From Peptococcaceae bacterium UBA3937 (GTDB lineage Bacteria; Bacillota; Peptococcia; DRI-13; DTU073), in contig DGEB01000010.1 of assembly GCA_002385735.1 (NCBI GenBank), positions 1-20,836 of the forward strand: DNA of 20,836 nucleotides, in the 5' to 3' direction. A program made the translations under genes and the position numbers. The notes beneath the pieces were generated by a model. The model did no database searches, was not told the DNA's origin, and saw nothing but the letters and a program-made list of their open reading frames with translations. Shown here piece by piece: positions 7,801 through 15,658 of the stretch (its first letter is position 1; every line of letters starts with the position of its first letter).

Positions 7801-8830
7801 GACATTCCATCAGCGGTGCCATTTCCTGCATATCCCGGACCAGTTCGGCCGGACTGCGGGATAAATATTCCTCCTGCAAGCTCTTGATAATACCTTTCGC
7901 CTGGTTTCTAAAACCCTGCACCTGCTGTTTCAAGAACTCATCCACCTCGGCCCGGCATGCTTTCAAAGCGCCAAAGGAAAATTGACTCAGTTCGGCAAAA
8001 GCCTTTTCCCAGTCCTGTTGGCATAAAGCAAGCAAGGCCGTAAGTTGATCCTTTTCCGCTTCCAAAACAGGCAAATAGGCGGCAGGCCCGCCCGGCTGCC
8101 GGGCGATGCGCTGTGCCAAATCCAGCAAATCGATGGCTTCTTCCAGCGCCACTGCGATACTTTGGGCTAAGCGACCAAACAAAGGCTCGATCCGGTGTTC
8201 ATGTTCCGCCCGGAAATTGGCGGCAACCCCCTGCAACCAGGCCGATGGATCCGCCTGGCTGCGGGAAAAATCATAAAGCTTTAATACCAGGTCCTGCAGC
8301 GCCTGGTCGTCCCTTTCACCGCCCAAAGCTTCCACCAGGGCTAAAAAGGCCGGCTCGCCTAAAGCATATTTCTCCTCCAGAAAATCTTCCAAAACCTCGC
8401 TTTTCAGCAGGACCCCTTCGATTTCGTCCGCGATCCGAAAACGGGGGTCCAAGGCGATTCCTTCCGGCAGTTTCAGGTGATAGTAATTCTGCCGGACCAA
8501 CTCCAGGCAAAAAGAGTGCAACGTGGAAATGGAAGCCTTCCCTAAAAGCAACAACTGCCGCTGGAGCCGCCGGTCCCCCGGGTTTTCCTTTAAACGCTCC
8601 CGGAGGGCCGCTCCGATTCTTTCCTTCATTTCTCCGGCGGCGGCATTGGTAAAAGTCACGACCAACAACCGGTCCACATCGACCGGGTTTTTTTCGTCCA
8701 AAATGCGGCGCACGATTCTTTCTACCAAAACGGCCGTCTTGCCTGCTCCGGCGGCGGCCGAAACCAACAGGTTGCAGTTTCTGGTCCTGATGGCCGCTTC
8801 CTGTTCCCTGGTCCAATTCCCCTTGCTCAA
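4886..8830 (-). CDS. addA: ATP-dependent helicase/nuclease subunit A
   Basis: AddA is the UvrD-like helicase and 3'-strand nuclease of the AddAB complex, which resects double-strand breaks for RecA-dependent repair. The 1314-residue protein shows Walker A AAAGAGKT (25-32), Walker B VDEYQD (415-420), GDVKQSIYGFR (446-456), SIHKSKGLEFP (868-878) and ILYVAMTRAR (942-951). The C-terminal RecB-type nuclease has Asp1247 (GTID), Asp1260 and Lys1262 (LLDYKTD) and Gln1281. It is about 80 residues longer than B. subtilis AddA, through a low-complexity acidic stretch near 525-625. The start is TTG, and its TTGA overlaps the addB stop codon by two bases, which points to translational coupling. Transcription comes from the promoter upstream of addB. 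Confidence 0.97.
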   Translation of the reverse strand: MSKGNWTREQEAAIRTRNCNLLVSAAAGAGKTAVLVERIVRRILDEKNPVDVDRLLVVTFTNAAAGEMKERIGAALRERLKENPGDRRLQRQLLLLGKASISTLHSFCLELVRQNYYHLKLPEGIALDPRFRIADEIEGVLLKSEVLEDFLEEKYALGEPAFLALVEALGGERDDQALQDLVLKLYDFSRSQADPSAWLQGVAANFRAEHEHRIEPLFGRLAQSIAVALEEAIDLLDLAQRIARQPGGPAAYLPVLEAEKDQLTALLALCQQDWEKAFAELSQFSFGALKACRAEVDEFLKQQVQGFRNQAKGIIKSLQEEYLSRSPAELVRDMQEMAPLMECLCFMVVEFSLRYLKEKLARNLLDFNDLEHFALQLLREKAEQTGGEKGPEAEAEWVPSELAWRLREKYEEVLVDEYQDINGVQEAVLAMVSRTDSETPNLFMVGDVKQSIYGFRLAEPGLFMHKYESYSEKEGARERKIMLAKNFRSRQNIVDGVNFVFRQLMVPGLGGINYGREHELVFGADFLPEEELVDPRKPDGTENTGAAKMSAETENSGTEENGAAENGGTGAFEQPRRPLEFILIERDDTTGLLDETGAAASRDDDKHGSGRELNGEEPEEEEELDAVQAEARIIGRRILALQKEMRIWDKESQTFRAPQFRDMVILLRSIKATAPVFLDEFRKLGIPLYAETGSGYFAAQEIQLMLSLLRVIDNPNQDIPLAAVLLSPVVGLTVEDLARIRLCSKDNLFHALRLAARVEKGALKEKLGTFLCGLRNWRTFARRKSLVELIWLLYRETGYYDYAGAMPEGKQRQANLRALLDRAKQFEDTTMKGLFKFLRFLERLEKAESDLGTARALGENEDVVRLMSIHKSKGLEFPVVFVGGLGRKFNLREIQGDVLLDKDLGIGPVWVDPALRLKYPTLAKLVVREKLKEEMLAEEVRILYVAMTRAREALILVGSARNLPQQVKKWSQSLAGRSWGLSKAVLNQARGPLDWLGPCLLRHRAAKALRQAAGSPDTGWEVTEKDPAPWRIVLEGVRQVQAEEKEASVDYREQLAVVRRLEPVESSPGVQDAFLQATHDFIEQRLSWEYPYRMLADIPTKLTVTEIKNRFQYLSGRQEDSELLLPLRRFAQRPRFLQEKGLLASEKGAALHLVMRHLDLPNALAPEKVEAQLAEMVQREILSTQQAESIRVNEIVRFLQSPLGERMLQSKELQRELSFTMSLPTRELYGEAGGIAGETIILQGTIDCLFEEDGAFVLLDYKTDAVKAGEEEILKERYKIQLDLYARAVETIFGRPVKEKLIYSFALQQALVLE

Positions 8831-11800
8831 TCCTGCCTACCCCCTTCTTCCCGGAGCCCCATTTCCTCCCACATAACTGCTGGTTCCTTTTCCGACAACT
8901 GCCGGTATGCACAGCCGGGAATCGTCAAATCAAACCGGCATACCGTGGCGTAAGGGCAATAACTACAGGGGGTCCTGCCCCTGTACCGGTAAGGATGAAT
9001 CGACACCTGCCCGGCCATAATCTCTTCGCCGACCCGGAGAAAATGTTTCTCCACCTGCCGGCACAAGAGGTTAAACTTCTCCAAAGGCAAAACATTCTGC
9101 AGATTCCGGTAAAACTCCCCGCTTTTGGTCAGCGCCACCGGCAGGAGCTCCGAATATCCCTGAATCTCCTGGTCCATCAGTTTGACCACACCGGCATCCG
9201 CTAGTAAAAATCCCTTCATTTTTAACTCCGCCAGGATCATTTTCTCGATTTCTTCCAGTGGCAGTGGCCCTTTCGCCGCAATGATCGGGTCCTTTACATG
9301 AAAATACAGCACGCCCGCCGGCATGACCGACCCGTCCGGCGTAGTCCCAGCCGGCGGCGGTGCCTCCCTGAGCAGGGACGGCGCTGCTTTCAGTACCACA
9401 TCCAAATAGGTTAAAAGCTGCAGTTTAATGCCGTAATATACCTCCGACAGACCCAAAGAGGTCGAGCCGGACTTATAGTCAATCACTCGCACATAGGCGC
9501 CCCGTTCGTCCTGGGCCACATCCACCCGGTCAATCCGTCCCTGCAGCAAAAAGGTGGTTCCGTCCGCCAGTTTGAAGGAAAGCCCAGGAAGGGGTCCTTT
9601 TTCGCCAAAGGCGATTTCCATTCCCACCGGCCGGAAACTGCCGCGCCGTTGGTGTTCCCCTAAGACCACCACCGCCCGCCAGAGAATCCGCTTCAGCTTT
9701 TTCGCCAAATAACGGTAGCGTGCCGTGCTTAACAAGATTTCATGCTGCAAACGGGGGATTAACTGTTCCACAATCTCGTCCACCAAGGCTTGCATTTCCG
9801 CTTTACTCATTGCCCCCCAGTTAAGCCTTCGCTCCTGCACATATTGATAAAACAGCTCCAGTCCAGCATGAAAAAACTGCCCCAGGTCCGGCGCTCCTAC
9901 CTGGAATTCCACTCTTTCCTGCAGTTTTAGACCATAACGCAGATAATGGGCAAAAGGACAGGCCACAAACCTTTCAAAACGGGAGACGCTGCCCCGCAGG
10001 ATTCCTTGGGGCACGTACAGTTGCCGGACCAGCCCGGCGGGCAGCCGCAACTCCTCCAGGCGGTAAAAAAGCCCGCTTGTGATCCGCTGTAACGGCTCCT
10101 GCCATTCCTTTTTACCTACATACCAGTTGTAAACCTGCCACCAGACCGGCTCAATGACCCGCCCGGCCAGGGCTTCCCTTAAAGCCACCGCCAGATTGCT
10201 GAGGGTCGGGCGGGGACAGGAAATCTTCTCCTCAGCCTTTTTCTCTTCCGGCGTAAAAGCGCAAACCGCCCGCGGGAAAAGCTCCACCAGGCGCGCCAAA
10301 AGACTGGAAGGCGCCAGGGCTTTCCCCTCGGCATCGGCCATGGCATAGCTCAGGCTTAAGTAATGGCTGGCCGTCGTCAAAGCCCGATAGACCAAAAACT
10401 GCTCCGCATAGAGCTTCTTTTCCGTGGTGGGGGCCAGCCGAAGTTGCCGCTGTTGAAAATATTCCTTTTCTTCGTCACTGAACAGGCTGGTTTCGGCAAG
10501 CCTCGCCGGGAAAACCCCGTCATTCACCCCCAAAATCAACACTGCTTTGATATCCGGGTGCCGGGAACGGTCCACGGAACCCACCAGGACCTGGTCCAGC
10601 CCGGGTGGGATTAAGCCCAGTTCCAGGGTTTCCAAGCCTCCGGTAATCACCTCGGAAAACTCGGCCAGGCTGAGCGCCTGGTTACCCAGCACCTCCACCA
10701 GGCTATCCAGGAGTTCCAGGATTTTCTGCCACACCTGCAGGTGAATACGCGCTTCTTCCAGTTGGCCGGCCGCTTCCGCTTTTTTACTCCACTCCGCCAG
10801 CCTGTCCGCTACCTGCAAGCGTTCCAAAAAAGCAAATAAGGCTGCACTGTATTCCCGGCCGGTGCGCGCCTTTTGCAAGGCCTCCTGAAAAGGTAAAAAC
10901 ATCTCCACCACCTTGGCCCGGGCCCGATTCACCTGCCGCAACAAGCGTTTCTCGGTTTCATTTTCTTCTTCGGAGACTCTCCCTTCGTCCCATTTCGCCC
11001 CCATCCTATACTCCCACGGTTTTCCGTCCGTCCACCGGCTTCCCTTGATGCCGTGGGCCAAACAGTAGTTTTCCAGCAAATCGGTCTCCTGTCGCGAGAT
11101 CGGCAACAAATCGGTCTTTAAAGCACGAAACAAGGGTTCGTAGCGCCAGCCCCCCTGCACCACCTCCAAGCCCGCCTGAATTAAATCCGGCAAGGGATGA
11201 TGCCGTACGGGCTTTTTCATATCTAAAAAATAGGGGATTGCATAGTCACGGAACACATTCACCAGTAAATCTTCATAATTAGTAAAGTCACGTAGTAATA
11301 CGGCAATATCCTGAAAGCGCAGGCCTTTTTCCCGGCAAAGCTCCAGGATTTCCGCTGCCGCCATTTCCACTTCTTCCCGCCGGTTAACCGCAGCCCGGAG
11401 TTTAATCCCGTCGGCCGCGCCCTCCAAAGGAAGGGAAAACCCCGCCTGCAGGAAACTTTCCTCCAGAAAGGCCAGTTCCGTCCGCTCCCGGAAACGCCGT
11501 TCCTTCGGTTCGGGCAAGAGTGCTACCTCTGCCACTTCACAGCGGATTTCCGCCGCCAGAGCCAACAAATGCTGGTAAGTTTCCCAGGGTTGATAAAAGA
11601 CATGGGTCTCCGGCAACTTTTCCTGCAAATGCTCTTTGGCCAGACACAAGGTGATATGCACGGTGGAACAATGAAGGAGCAGTTCCCGGATAACGGCATA
11701 CTCCTGGGGGGTAAAACCGTCAAAACCGTCAATCCATACTTCGGCCTGACGAAGAAAAACCGCCTGGTGCAGCTTTTCGGCCAGTAAATCCAAATTGTCG

Positions 11801-12336
11801 TCAATGTCTAAATACTGCTGGGCAATGTGTTTTTCGAATTCCTGATAGATAAAGGTAAACTCCGCCAGCTTCTCCTCCAGCCCAAAAAGTCCCTCCGGCT
11901 CGGTTTCCTGCCCCAAGGCGGCCAGCATCTCCGGTTTAATCCGGTAGATTTTCATTTCCGACAGGGTACGCACCAACTGTTCCAGAAAGCCCGGCCGGTC
12001 CATCACCCGCACAAAGACCTTAAACCGGTCTTTGTTTTTGCCTAAGATATGCTTGAGGAGCAAGGCTTTTCCCGTATCATCCAGGGGAGTGGCCAGGCCG
12101 CCGCCCACCTCCTGCAAAACCCGCCAGGCCAGTCGCCGGAAACTAAGCACCTGCGCCTGCATGGTACCGCCTTTTTTGCTGTATTTCAACAGGTTCTTTT
12201 CCGCATGAAAAGAGCCCTGTTCGGGAACAAGATAGATACAGTGCAGACAAGACCCTTCCTGCTCCTTGCGCGCAATTTCCTCCAGGCACTGCCTGGTTTT
12301 TCCTGCTCCCGCTCTCCCGATGATTAAACGCAGCAT
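8827..12336 (-). CDS. addB: ATP-dependent helicase/nuclease subunit B
   Basis: AddB is the second subunit of AddAB. It has a helicase-like N-terminus that in known complexes recognises Chi, and a nuclease for the 5' strand. The 1169-residue protein has Walker A GRAGAGKT (7-14). The C-terminal nuclease has Asp936 (GRIDRVD), Asp953 and Lys955 (IDYKSG) and Gln973. Four cysteines, C793 (ACPFAHYLRYG) and C1124-x2-C1127-x5-C1133 (PCSYCPYATVC), would hold the [4Fe-4S] cluster of this family. The ATG at 12334-12336 gives the normal MLRLIIGRAGAGKT start and has AGGAAGG ten bases upstream; a longer in-frame start at 12381 is unlikely. It is the first gene of addB-addA and is preceded by a strong promoter containing a LexA-like box. 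Confidence 0.96.
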   Translation of the reverse strand: MLRLIIGRAGAGKTRQCLEEIARKEQEGSCLHCIYLVPEQGSFHAEKNLLKYSKKGGTMQAQVLSFRRLAWRVLQEVGGGLATPLDDTGKALLLKHILGKNKDRFKVFVRVMDRPGFLEQLVRTLSEMKIYRIKPEMLAALGQETEPEGLFGLEEKLAEFTFIYQEFEKHIAQQYLDIDDNLDLLAEKLHQAVFLRQAEVWIDGFDGFTPQEYAVIRELLLHCSTVHITLCLAKEHLQEKLPETHVFYQPWETYQHLLALAAEIRCEVAEVALLPEPKERRFRERTELAFLEESFLQAGFSLPLEGAADGIKLRAAVNRREEVEMAAAEILELCREKGLRFQDIAVLLRDFTNYEDLLVNVFRDYAIPYFLDMKKPVRHHPLPDLIQAGLEVVQGGWRYEPLFRALKTDLLPISRQETDLLENYCLAHGIKGSRWTDGKPWEYRMGAKWDEGRVSEEENETEKRLLRQVNRARAKVVEMFLPFQEALQKARTGREYSAALFAFLERLQVADRLAEWSKKAEAAGQLEEARIHLQVWQKILELLDSLVEVLGNQALSLAEFSEVITGGLETLELGLIPPGLDQVLVGSVDRSRHPDIKAVLILGVNDGVFPARLAETSLFSDEEKEYFQQRQLRLAPTTEKKLYAEQFLVYRALTTASHYLSLSYAMADAEGKALAPSSLLARLVELFPRAVCAFTPEEKKAEEKISCPRPTLSNLAVALREALAGRVIEPVWWQVYNWYVGKKEWQEPLQRITSGLFYRLEELRLPAGLVRQLYVPQGILRGSVSRFERFVACPFAHYLRYGLKLQERVEFQVGAPDLGQFFHAGLELFYQYVQERRLNWGAMSKAEMQALVDEIVEQLIPRLQHEILLSTARYRYLAKKLKRILWRAVVVLGEHQRRGSFRPVGMEIAFGEKGPLPGLSFKLADGTTFLLQGRIDRVDVAQDERGAYVRVIDYKSGSTSLGLSEVYYGIKLQLLTYLDVVLKAAPSLLREAPPPAGTTPDGSVMPAGVLYFHVKDPIIAAKGPLPLEEIEKMILAELKMKGFLLADAGVVKLMDQEIQGYSELLPVALTKSGEFYRNLQNVLPLEKFNLLCRQVEKHFLRVGEEIMAGQVSIHPYRYRGRTPCSYCPYATVCRFDLTIPGCAYRQLSEKEPAVMWEEMGLREEGGRQD

Positions 12337-12400
12337 CTCCGCCAATCCTTCCTCCTCCGCCTTCTCAGCAGTTATGCCCAAAGCTGACTTCTTTGCGCTT

Positions 12401-12430
12401 ATTATACTGCAAACGTGCGTTCGTGGTCAA
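12401..12430 (-). promoter_or_regulatory. Promoter of addB-addA
   Basis: On the minus strand TTGACC (12425-12430) is followed after 18 bases by a perfect TATAAT (12401-12406). The -10 box ends about 64 bases before the preferred addB start. Confidence 0.8.
12410..12423 (-). promoter_or_regulatory. LexA/DinR-like SOS box inside the addB promoter
   Basis: CGAACGCACGTTTG on the minus strand matches the Gram-positive SOS consensus CGAACRNRYGTTYC at 13 of 14 positions. It sits entirely between the -35 and -10 boxes, where a bound LexA would block RNA polymerase. The half-sites CGAAC and GTTTG are imperfectly symmetrical (one base). Confidence 0.6.
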
Positions 12431-12468
12431 GGCCCGGTCAGCGAACGCGAACACTAACCACGAACGAA

Positions 12469-12966
12469 CTACAGCTCCTTAGCCGGCAAGGGGCCACGGG
12501 AAATCACGATTTTTCCTGTTCGCACGATTTCCACAATCCCGTGGTCCTTCAACACTTCGCAAAGGGCGTCAATCTTATCTTGGTCGCCGCTTAACTCAAT
12601 GACCATCGTCTCCCGGTTCACATCCACGATTCTGGCCCGGAAAATGTCCACAATGTCCACGATGTCGGAACGTTTTTCCGGCAAAGCCTTGACTTTGATC
12701 AAGACCAGCTCTCTATCCAGGGAATCGACTTTCGTCAGGTTCACGATTTTGATCACGTCCACCAGTTTCGCCAACTGGTTGGTCACTTGCTCGATCTCCT
12801 GATCGTTCCCGTTGACCACGATGGTGATTCTCGTCATGTTCGATTCTTCCGTATAGCCTGCCGCAATGCTTTCGATATTAAAGGCCCGCCGGCTGATTAA
12901 GCCGGAAATCCGGGTCAACACCCCCGGTCTGTTTTCCACCAACACCGACAAAGTGTGCGCCGCCAT
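12469..12966 (-). CDS. ilvN: Acetolactate synthase small (regulatory) subunit
   Basis: This subunit binds the catalytic IlvB subunit and confers valine feedback inhibition on the first common step of branched-chain amino acid synthesis. The 165-residue product has the family length and features. The N-terminal ACT domain (about 4-76) has HTLSVLVENRPGVLTRISGL, NIESIAAG and the TRITIVV strand. A second domain (about 80-160) has RELVLIKVKA and KTGKIVISRG-like sequence near the end. The ATG at 12964-12966 has AGGAGGGG 6 bases upstream; upstream in-frame codons would read into the leader. No ilvB or ilvC is adjacent, and a strong promoter lies about 55 bases upstream, so it appears monocistronic. 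The short leader has no room for a T-box. The name ilvH is also used for this family. Confidence 0.95.
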   Translation of the reverse strand: MAAHTLSVLVENRPGVLTRISGLISRRAFNIESIAAGYTEESNMTRITIVVNGNDQEIEQVTNQLAKLVDVIKIVNLTKVDSLDRELVLIKVKALPEKRSDIVDIVDIFRARIVDVNRETMVIELSGDQDKIDALCEVLKDHGIVEIVRTGKIVISRGPLPAKEL

Positions 12967-13021
12967 CTGTATCCCCTCCTGAATAAAACTAATCTTAGCA
13001 AAAATACTCTCTATTGCCCCC

Positions 13022-13051
13022 ATCATATGGGATAAAACGCATCCTTGTCAA
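13022..13051 (-). promoter_or_regulatory. Promoter of ilvN
   Basis: On the minus strand a perfect TTGACA (13046-13051) is followed after 18 bases by TATGAT (13022-13027). The predicted leader to the ilvN ATG is about 50 bases. Confidence 0.75.
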
Positions 13052-13092
13052 CGAAAAAATAGCGCCATCCCAATACGCTGGGTATCATGCAC

Positions 13093-13121
13093 TTGCAACA
13101 AAGTTCGATTCGTGGTATCAT
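13093..13121 (+). promoter_or_regulatory. Candidate promoter of rnpB
   Basis: TTGCAA (13093-13098) is followed after 17 bases by TATCAT (13116-13121) on the plus strand. The implied start near 13128 is about 40 bases before the mature RNA, so a processed leader containing the small hairpin GAGTG/CACTC would be needed. Confidence 0.5.
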
Positions 13122-13166
13122 AAATATCCGAGTGTAAAACCACTCTTGGAAAAACAAACTGCACCA

Positions 13167-13545
13167 AACACATGAGTGTGCCGGATGATCGCAGGTGCAA
13201 GTGCCGAAAGGCCGCATCTGAGGAAAGTCCGAGCTCCACAGGGCAAGGTGCTGGGTAATCCCCAGTGGAGGCGACTCCAAGGATAGTGCCACAGAAACAT
13301 ACCGCCGATGGCGGATTATTCCGCACAGGTAAGGGTGGAAAGGTGAGGTAAGAGCTCACCAGCGGTCAGGTGACTGGCCGGCTCGGTAAACCCCACCTGG
13401 AGCAAGACCGAATAGGGAAGCGATGGAGCGGCCCGTTCCGCTTCCGGGTTAGGTCGCTAGAGGTGTCAGGTAACTGGCATCCCAGATAGATGATCATCGC
13501 TCCGCAAGGAGTACAGAACTCGGCTTACAGGCACACTCATGTGTT
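13167..13545 (+). ncRNA. rnpB: RNase P RNA (bacterial, type A-like)
   Basis: This is the catalytic RNA of RNase P, which trims tRNA 5' leaders. Conserved blocks occur in order: GAGGAAAGTCCGAGCTCC, CAGGGCAAGGTGCTGGGTAA, GAGGCGACTCCAAGGATAGT, GCCACAGAAACATACCGCC, GGTAAGGGTGGAAAGGTG, GAGCAAGACCGAATAGGG, GGTCGCTAGAGG, CCCAGATAGATGATCATCGC and TACAGAACTCGGCTTACAGG. Helix P1 is extended, pairing AACACATGAGTGTGCC at the 5' end with GGCACACTCATGTGTT at the 3' end, and this fixes the boundaries. The P11/P12 region reads as the ancestral A type rather than the Bacillus B type. Reading frames on the opposite strand here are shadows. Confidence 0.97.
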
Positions 13546-13563
13546 GAGCTTCATCAGCAGCCG

Positions 13564-13595
13564 AAAAAGGCATCCTCAGAAAGGATGCCTTTTTT
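13564..13595. terminator. Bidirectional intrinsic terminator between rnpB and the WG-repeat gene
   Basis: A perfect 13-bp stem, AAAAAGGCATCCT (13564-13576) and AGGATGCCTTTTT (13582-13594), closes a 5-base loop. It ends in a T-run on both strands and serves both rnpB (plus) and the convergent lipoprotein gene (minus). Confidence 0.9.
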
Positions 13596-13646
13596 GTGCT
13601 TTACCGAAGAATATGCGCTTAATGATTCAATGGCCCCTCATCCGTT

Positions 13647-15626
13647 TTAATAAACAGGTTCGGCTTCGGGAATATCGTCGCTTCCCTGGGTGGAATCCGC
13701 CGGCGGAGTCAACTGTTCAACCCCGCTTACTTTTTTATGAAAAGATTGCCACAGGGCACCCTTGGTGTCAATAATATCACTTATTTTGTCATAGGAGATA
13801 TCAAAGGAAATAATCCCGGGATAGCTGTATTCCGTAATCTCCGACGCCAGGAGGTAAATGATCAGCTTGTCTCTGGTGATCTGGAAAGAAGGTTCCTGCT
13901 TAAAGCCGGCAAATTTCATTTCCGGCTCTCCTTCCTCCGTTTTTGTCGAGCCCGCAATTTGTCGGTTTATCTCCGCAGCAAACCGCTCCCGGTAATTGGC
14001 GCCTGGTATGAACAAATCTTTTAACTGGTAAACAGTGCCATCCTGTAAGTTGATATGATGCATTCTTACTCTTGGCTCGCCGTGGGCCGCGCCGACCGGG
14101 TAGTAATAGGCCTCGTATTTGATGACCAGCAGGTCCTGGTAACGATTGAGCGAATAATGATCCTCCCTGATGTCGGCGGGAAACGCTCCTTCGGCATCCG
14201 GTTCATGGACCCGATTGTTTTCGAGCACCGCGTTCTCAATCAGTTTATTAATTTTCGACTGTAACACCACGTCCTGGTAATCCACCATCTGGGGATAGTA
14301 ACTTACCGTCGTCCAGGAAGGCATGTATTTTCTTTCCTCAAAATAGATATTGCCCATCTTGTAAGCGACCTTCGACTCCCAAACCAGCTTGCCGTCTTTC
14401 GTGTAGTATTTGAGCTGCCGGTCAAACTGGGCTTTGATCAGATCCCCGTCAAATTCTAGCCGACCCAGTTCGTTAAATTTCGGTAATTTTCTGGCTTGCT
14501 GTCCGTTCTTCTCGATAAAATAAGTGGCCTTTCCGTCACATACCGAGAAATAACCGTTTTGATAATTCCCCACATCGTAATAAAGCGCTCCGGTTAATTG
14601 CTGCCCCTCCTGGTTAAAAACCGCCTTGGGGAAATATTTGGGATTAGGCACGCTTCCCTTGTACGCAGAGTAATATCCTTTCCCTAAAGCAATAATCCTT
14701 TGATATTCCGCCGGAATGACAAATTCCCCTTTTTTATTGATTAAACCAAACTTGTTATTCAGACCGACAATGGCGAAGCCATCCTGGAAAGAATCAACGA
14801 AATCAAACTGGGACTGAATAACGATCTTGCCGTCTGCATCGGCATAACCCCATTTCCCGCTCTCGTTATCCAGGAATTTGATCATTCCCTCCGACATCCC
14901 GCCTACCCTGGCGAAACTCAGATTACTAACGTTTTTCCCTTTGTCGTTAATAACGGCGTGAATCCCTTCTTCTATCGTGACTAAAGCCTGCCCATCCGTA
15001 AAGCTTCCTGCCTCTTTGTAAATGGGCTCGATTTTCACCTTGCCTTTTTTATCCATATAGCCGTAGAGCGGCTCCCCGTCTTTCAGGGTTTTAAACCACA
15101 CCAACCCGTCACTAAAGAGCCCCACCATATCTTTGGATTCAAAAACCGTCTTTCCTTTTTCATCGATCACCATATACTTGTCTTCCGCCACCTGGACCGT
15201 GGCCAGCCCTTCGGAAAAATCCGTCACAAACAAGTATTTCGGCTGCAGGATCACCTTGCCGTTGGAACGATCAATCAACCCAACACTCATGGGCGCCTCG
15301 TCGGCCACCCGGGGATCGGTATTCTCAGCCCCCTCTTTATTCGCCTCGGCTGGTTCGGCAATCCGCGCATAAATCCTCGCAAAGCGTTTTCCTGCTTCCC
15401 ACTCGATGTGATCATAGGTGGGTTTGACGACAAATTTCCCTTCATCGTTAATTAAGCCCCACTTGCAGACGCCGTTCCCTACCACAAAAGCCGGGTACAG
15501 ATTTATTTCCGCGTTGTCGGAATCGGATGAATCTTTCCAAAAGGAACATGCTGTGCCACACAGAAGAATGATGCATAAAGCGAGACACCCCAAAATAATT
15601 TTCACAGACCACATCGACTTTTTCAT
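13647..15626 (-). CDS. WG-repeat lipoprotein with C-terminal DUF3298-like domain
   Basis: This is probably a membrane-anchored extracellular protein of unknown function. The 659-residue product begins with MKKSMWSVK and a hydrophobic stretch ending in LLCGTAC, so Cys27 is a likely lipidation site (the -3 residue is Gly, which is atypical). Seven or eight WG repeats follow (about 45-375), with cores such as CKWGLINDEGKFVVKPTYD, GKWGYADADGKIVIQSQFD and KFGLINKKGEFVIPAEY. The C-terminal part (about 435-630), with a GAAHGE motif, resembles the DUF3298 domain found in RsiV- and PdaC-type surface proteins. The tail is acidic and rich in Pro and Ser. The ATG at 15624-15626 has GGAGGAG 9 bases upstream. 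It lies 32 bases after the transglutaminase-like gene, so the two are likely cotranscribed. Confidence 0.85.
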   Translation of the reverse strand: MKKSMWSVKIILGCLALCIILLCGTACSFWKDSSDSDNAEINLYPAFVVGNGVCKWGLINDEGKFVVKPTYDHIEWEAGKRFARIYARIAEPAEANKEGAENTDPRVADEAPMSVGLIDRSNGKVILQPKYLFVTDFSEGLATVQVAEDKYMVIDEKGKTVFESKDMVGLFSDGLVWFKTLKDGEPLYGYMDKKGKVKIEPIYKEAGSFTDGQALVTIEEGIHAVINDKGKNVSNLSFARVGGMSEGMIKFLDNESGKWGYADADGKIVIQSQFDFVDSFQDGFAIVGLNNKFGLINKKGEFVIPAEYQRIIALGKGYYSAYKGSVPNPKYFPKAVFNQEGQQLTGALYYDVGNYQNGYFSVCDGKATYFIEKNGQQARKLPKFNELGRLEFDGDLIKAQFDRQLKYYTKDGKLVWESKVAYKMGNIYFEERKYMPSWTTVSYYPQMVDYQDVVLQSKINKLIENAVLENNRVHEPDAEGAFPADIREDHYSLNRYQDLLVIKYEAYYYPVGAAHGEPRVRMHHINLQDGTVYQLKDLFIPGANYRERFAAEINRQIAGSTKTEEGEPEMKFAGFKQEPSFQITRDKLIIYLLASEITEYSYPGIISFDISYDKISDIIDTKGALWQSFHKKVSGVEQLTPPADSTQGSDDIPEAEPVY

Positions 15627-15658
15627 GTCAACCAACTCCTCCATCAAAAGGCTATTGA

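Noticed and set aside
4886..12336. Many plus-strand frames opposite addA and addB (up to 216 codons)
   Set aside because: They are antisense shadows of strongly supported helicase/nuclease genes, with Pro/Arg/Ser-rich translations and no ribosome sites.
13023..13359. Minus-strand reading frames up to 103 codons over the RNase P RNA and its leader
   Set aside because: They lie opposite the conserved rnpB structure and the ilvN/rnpB promoters, have no ribosome site, and show no recognisable protein features.
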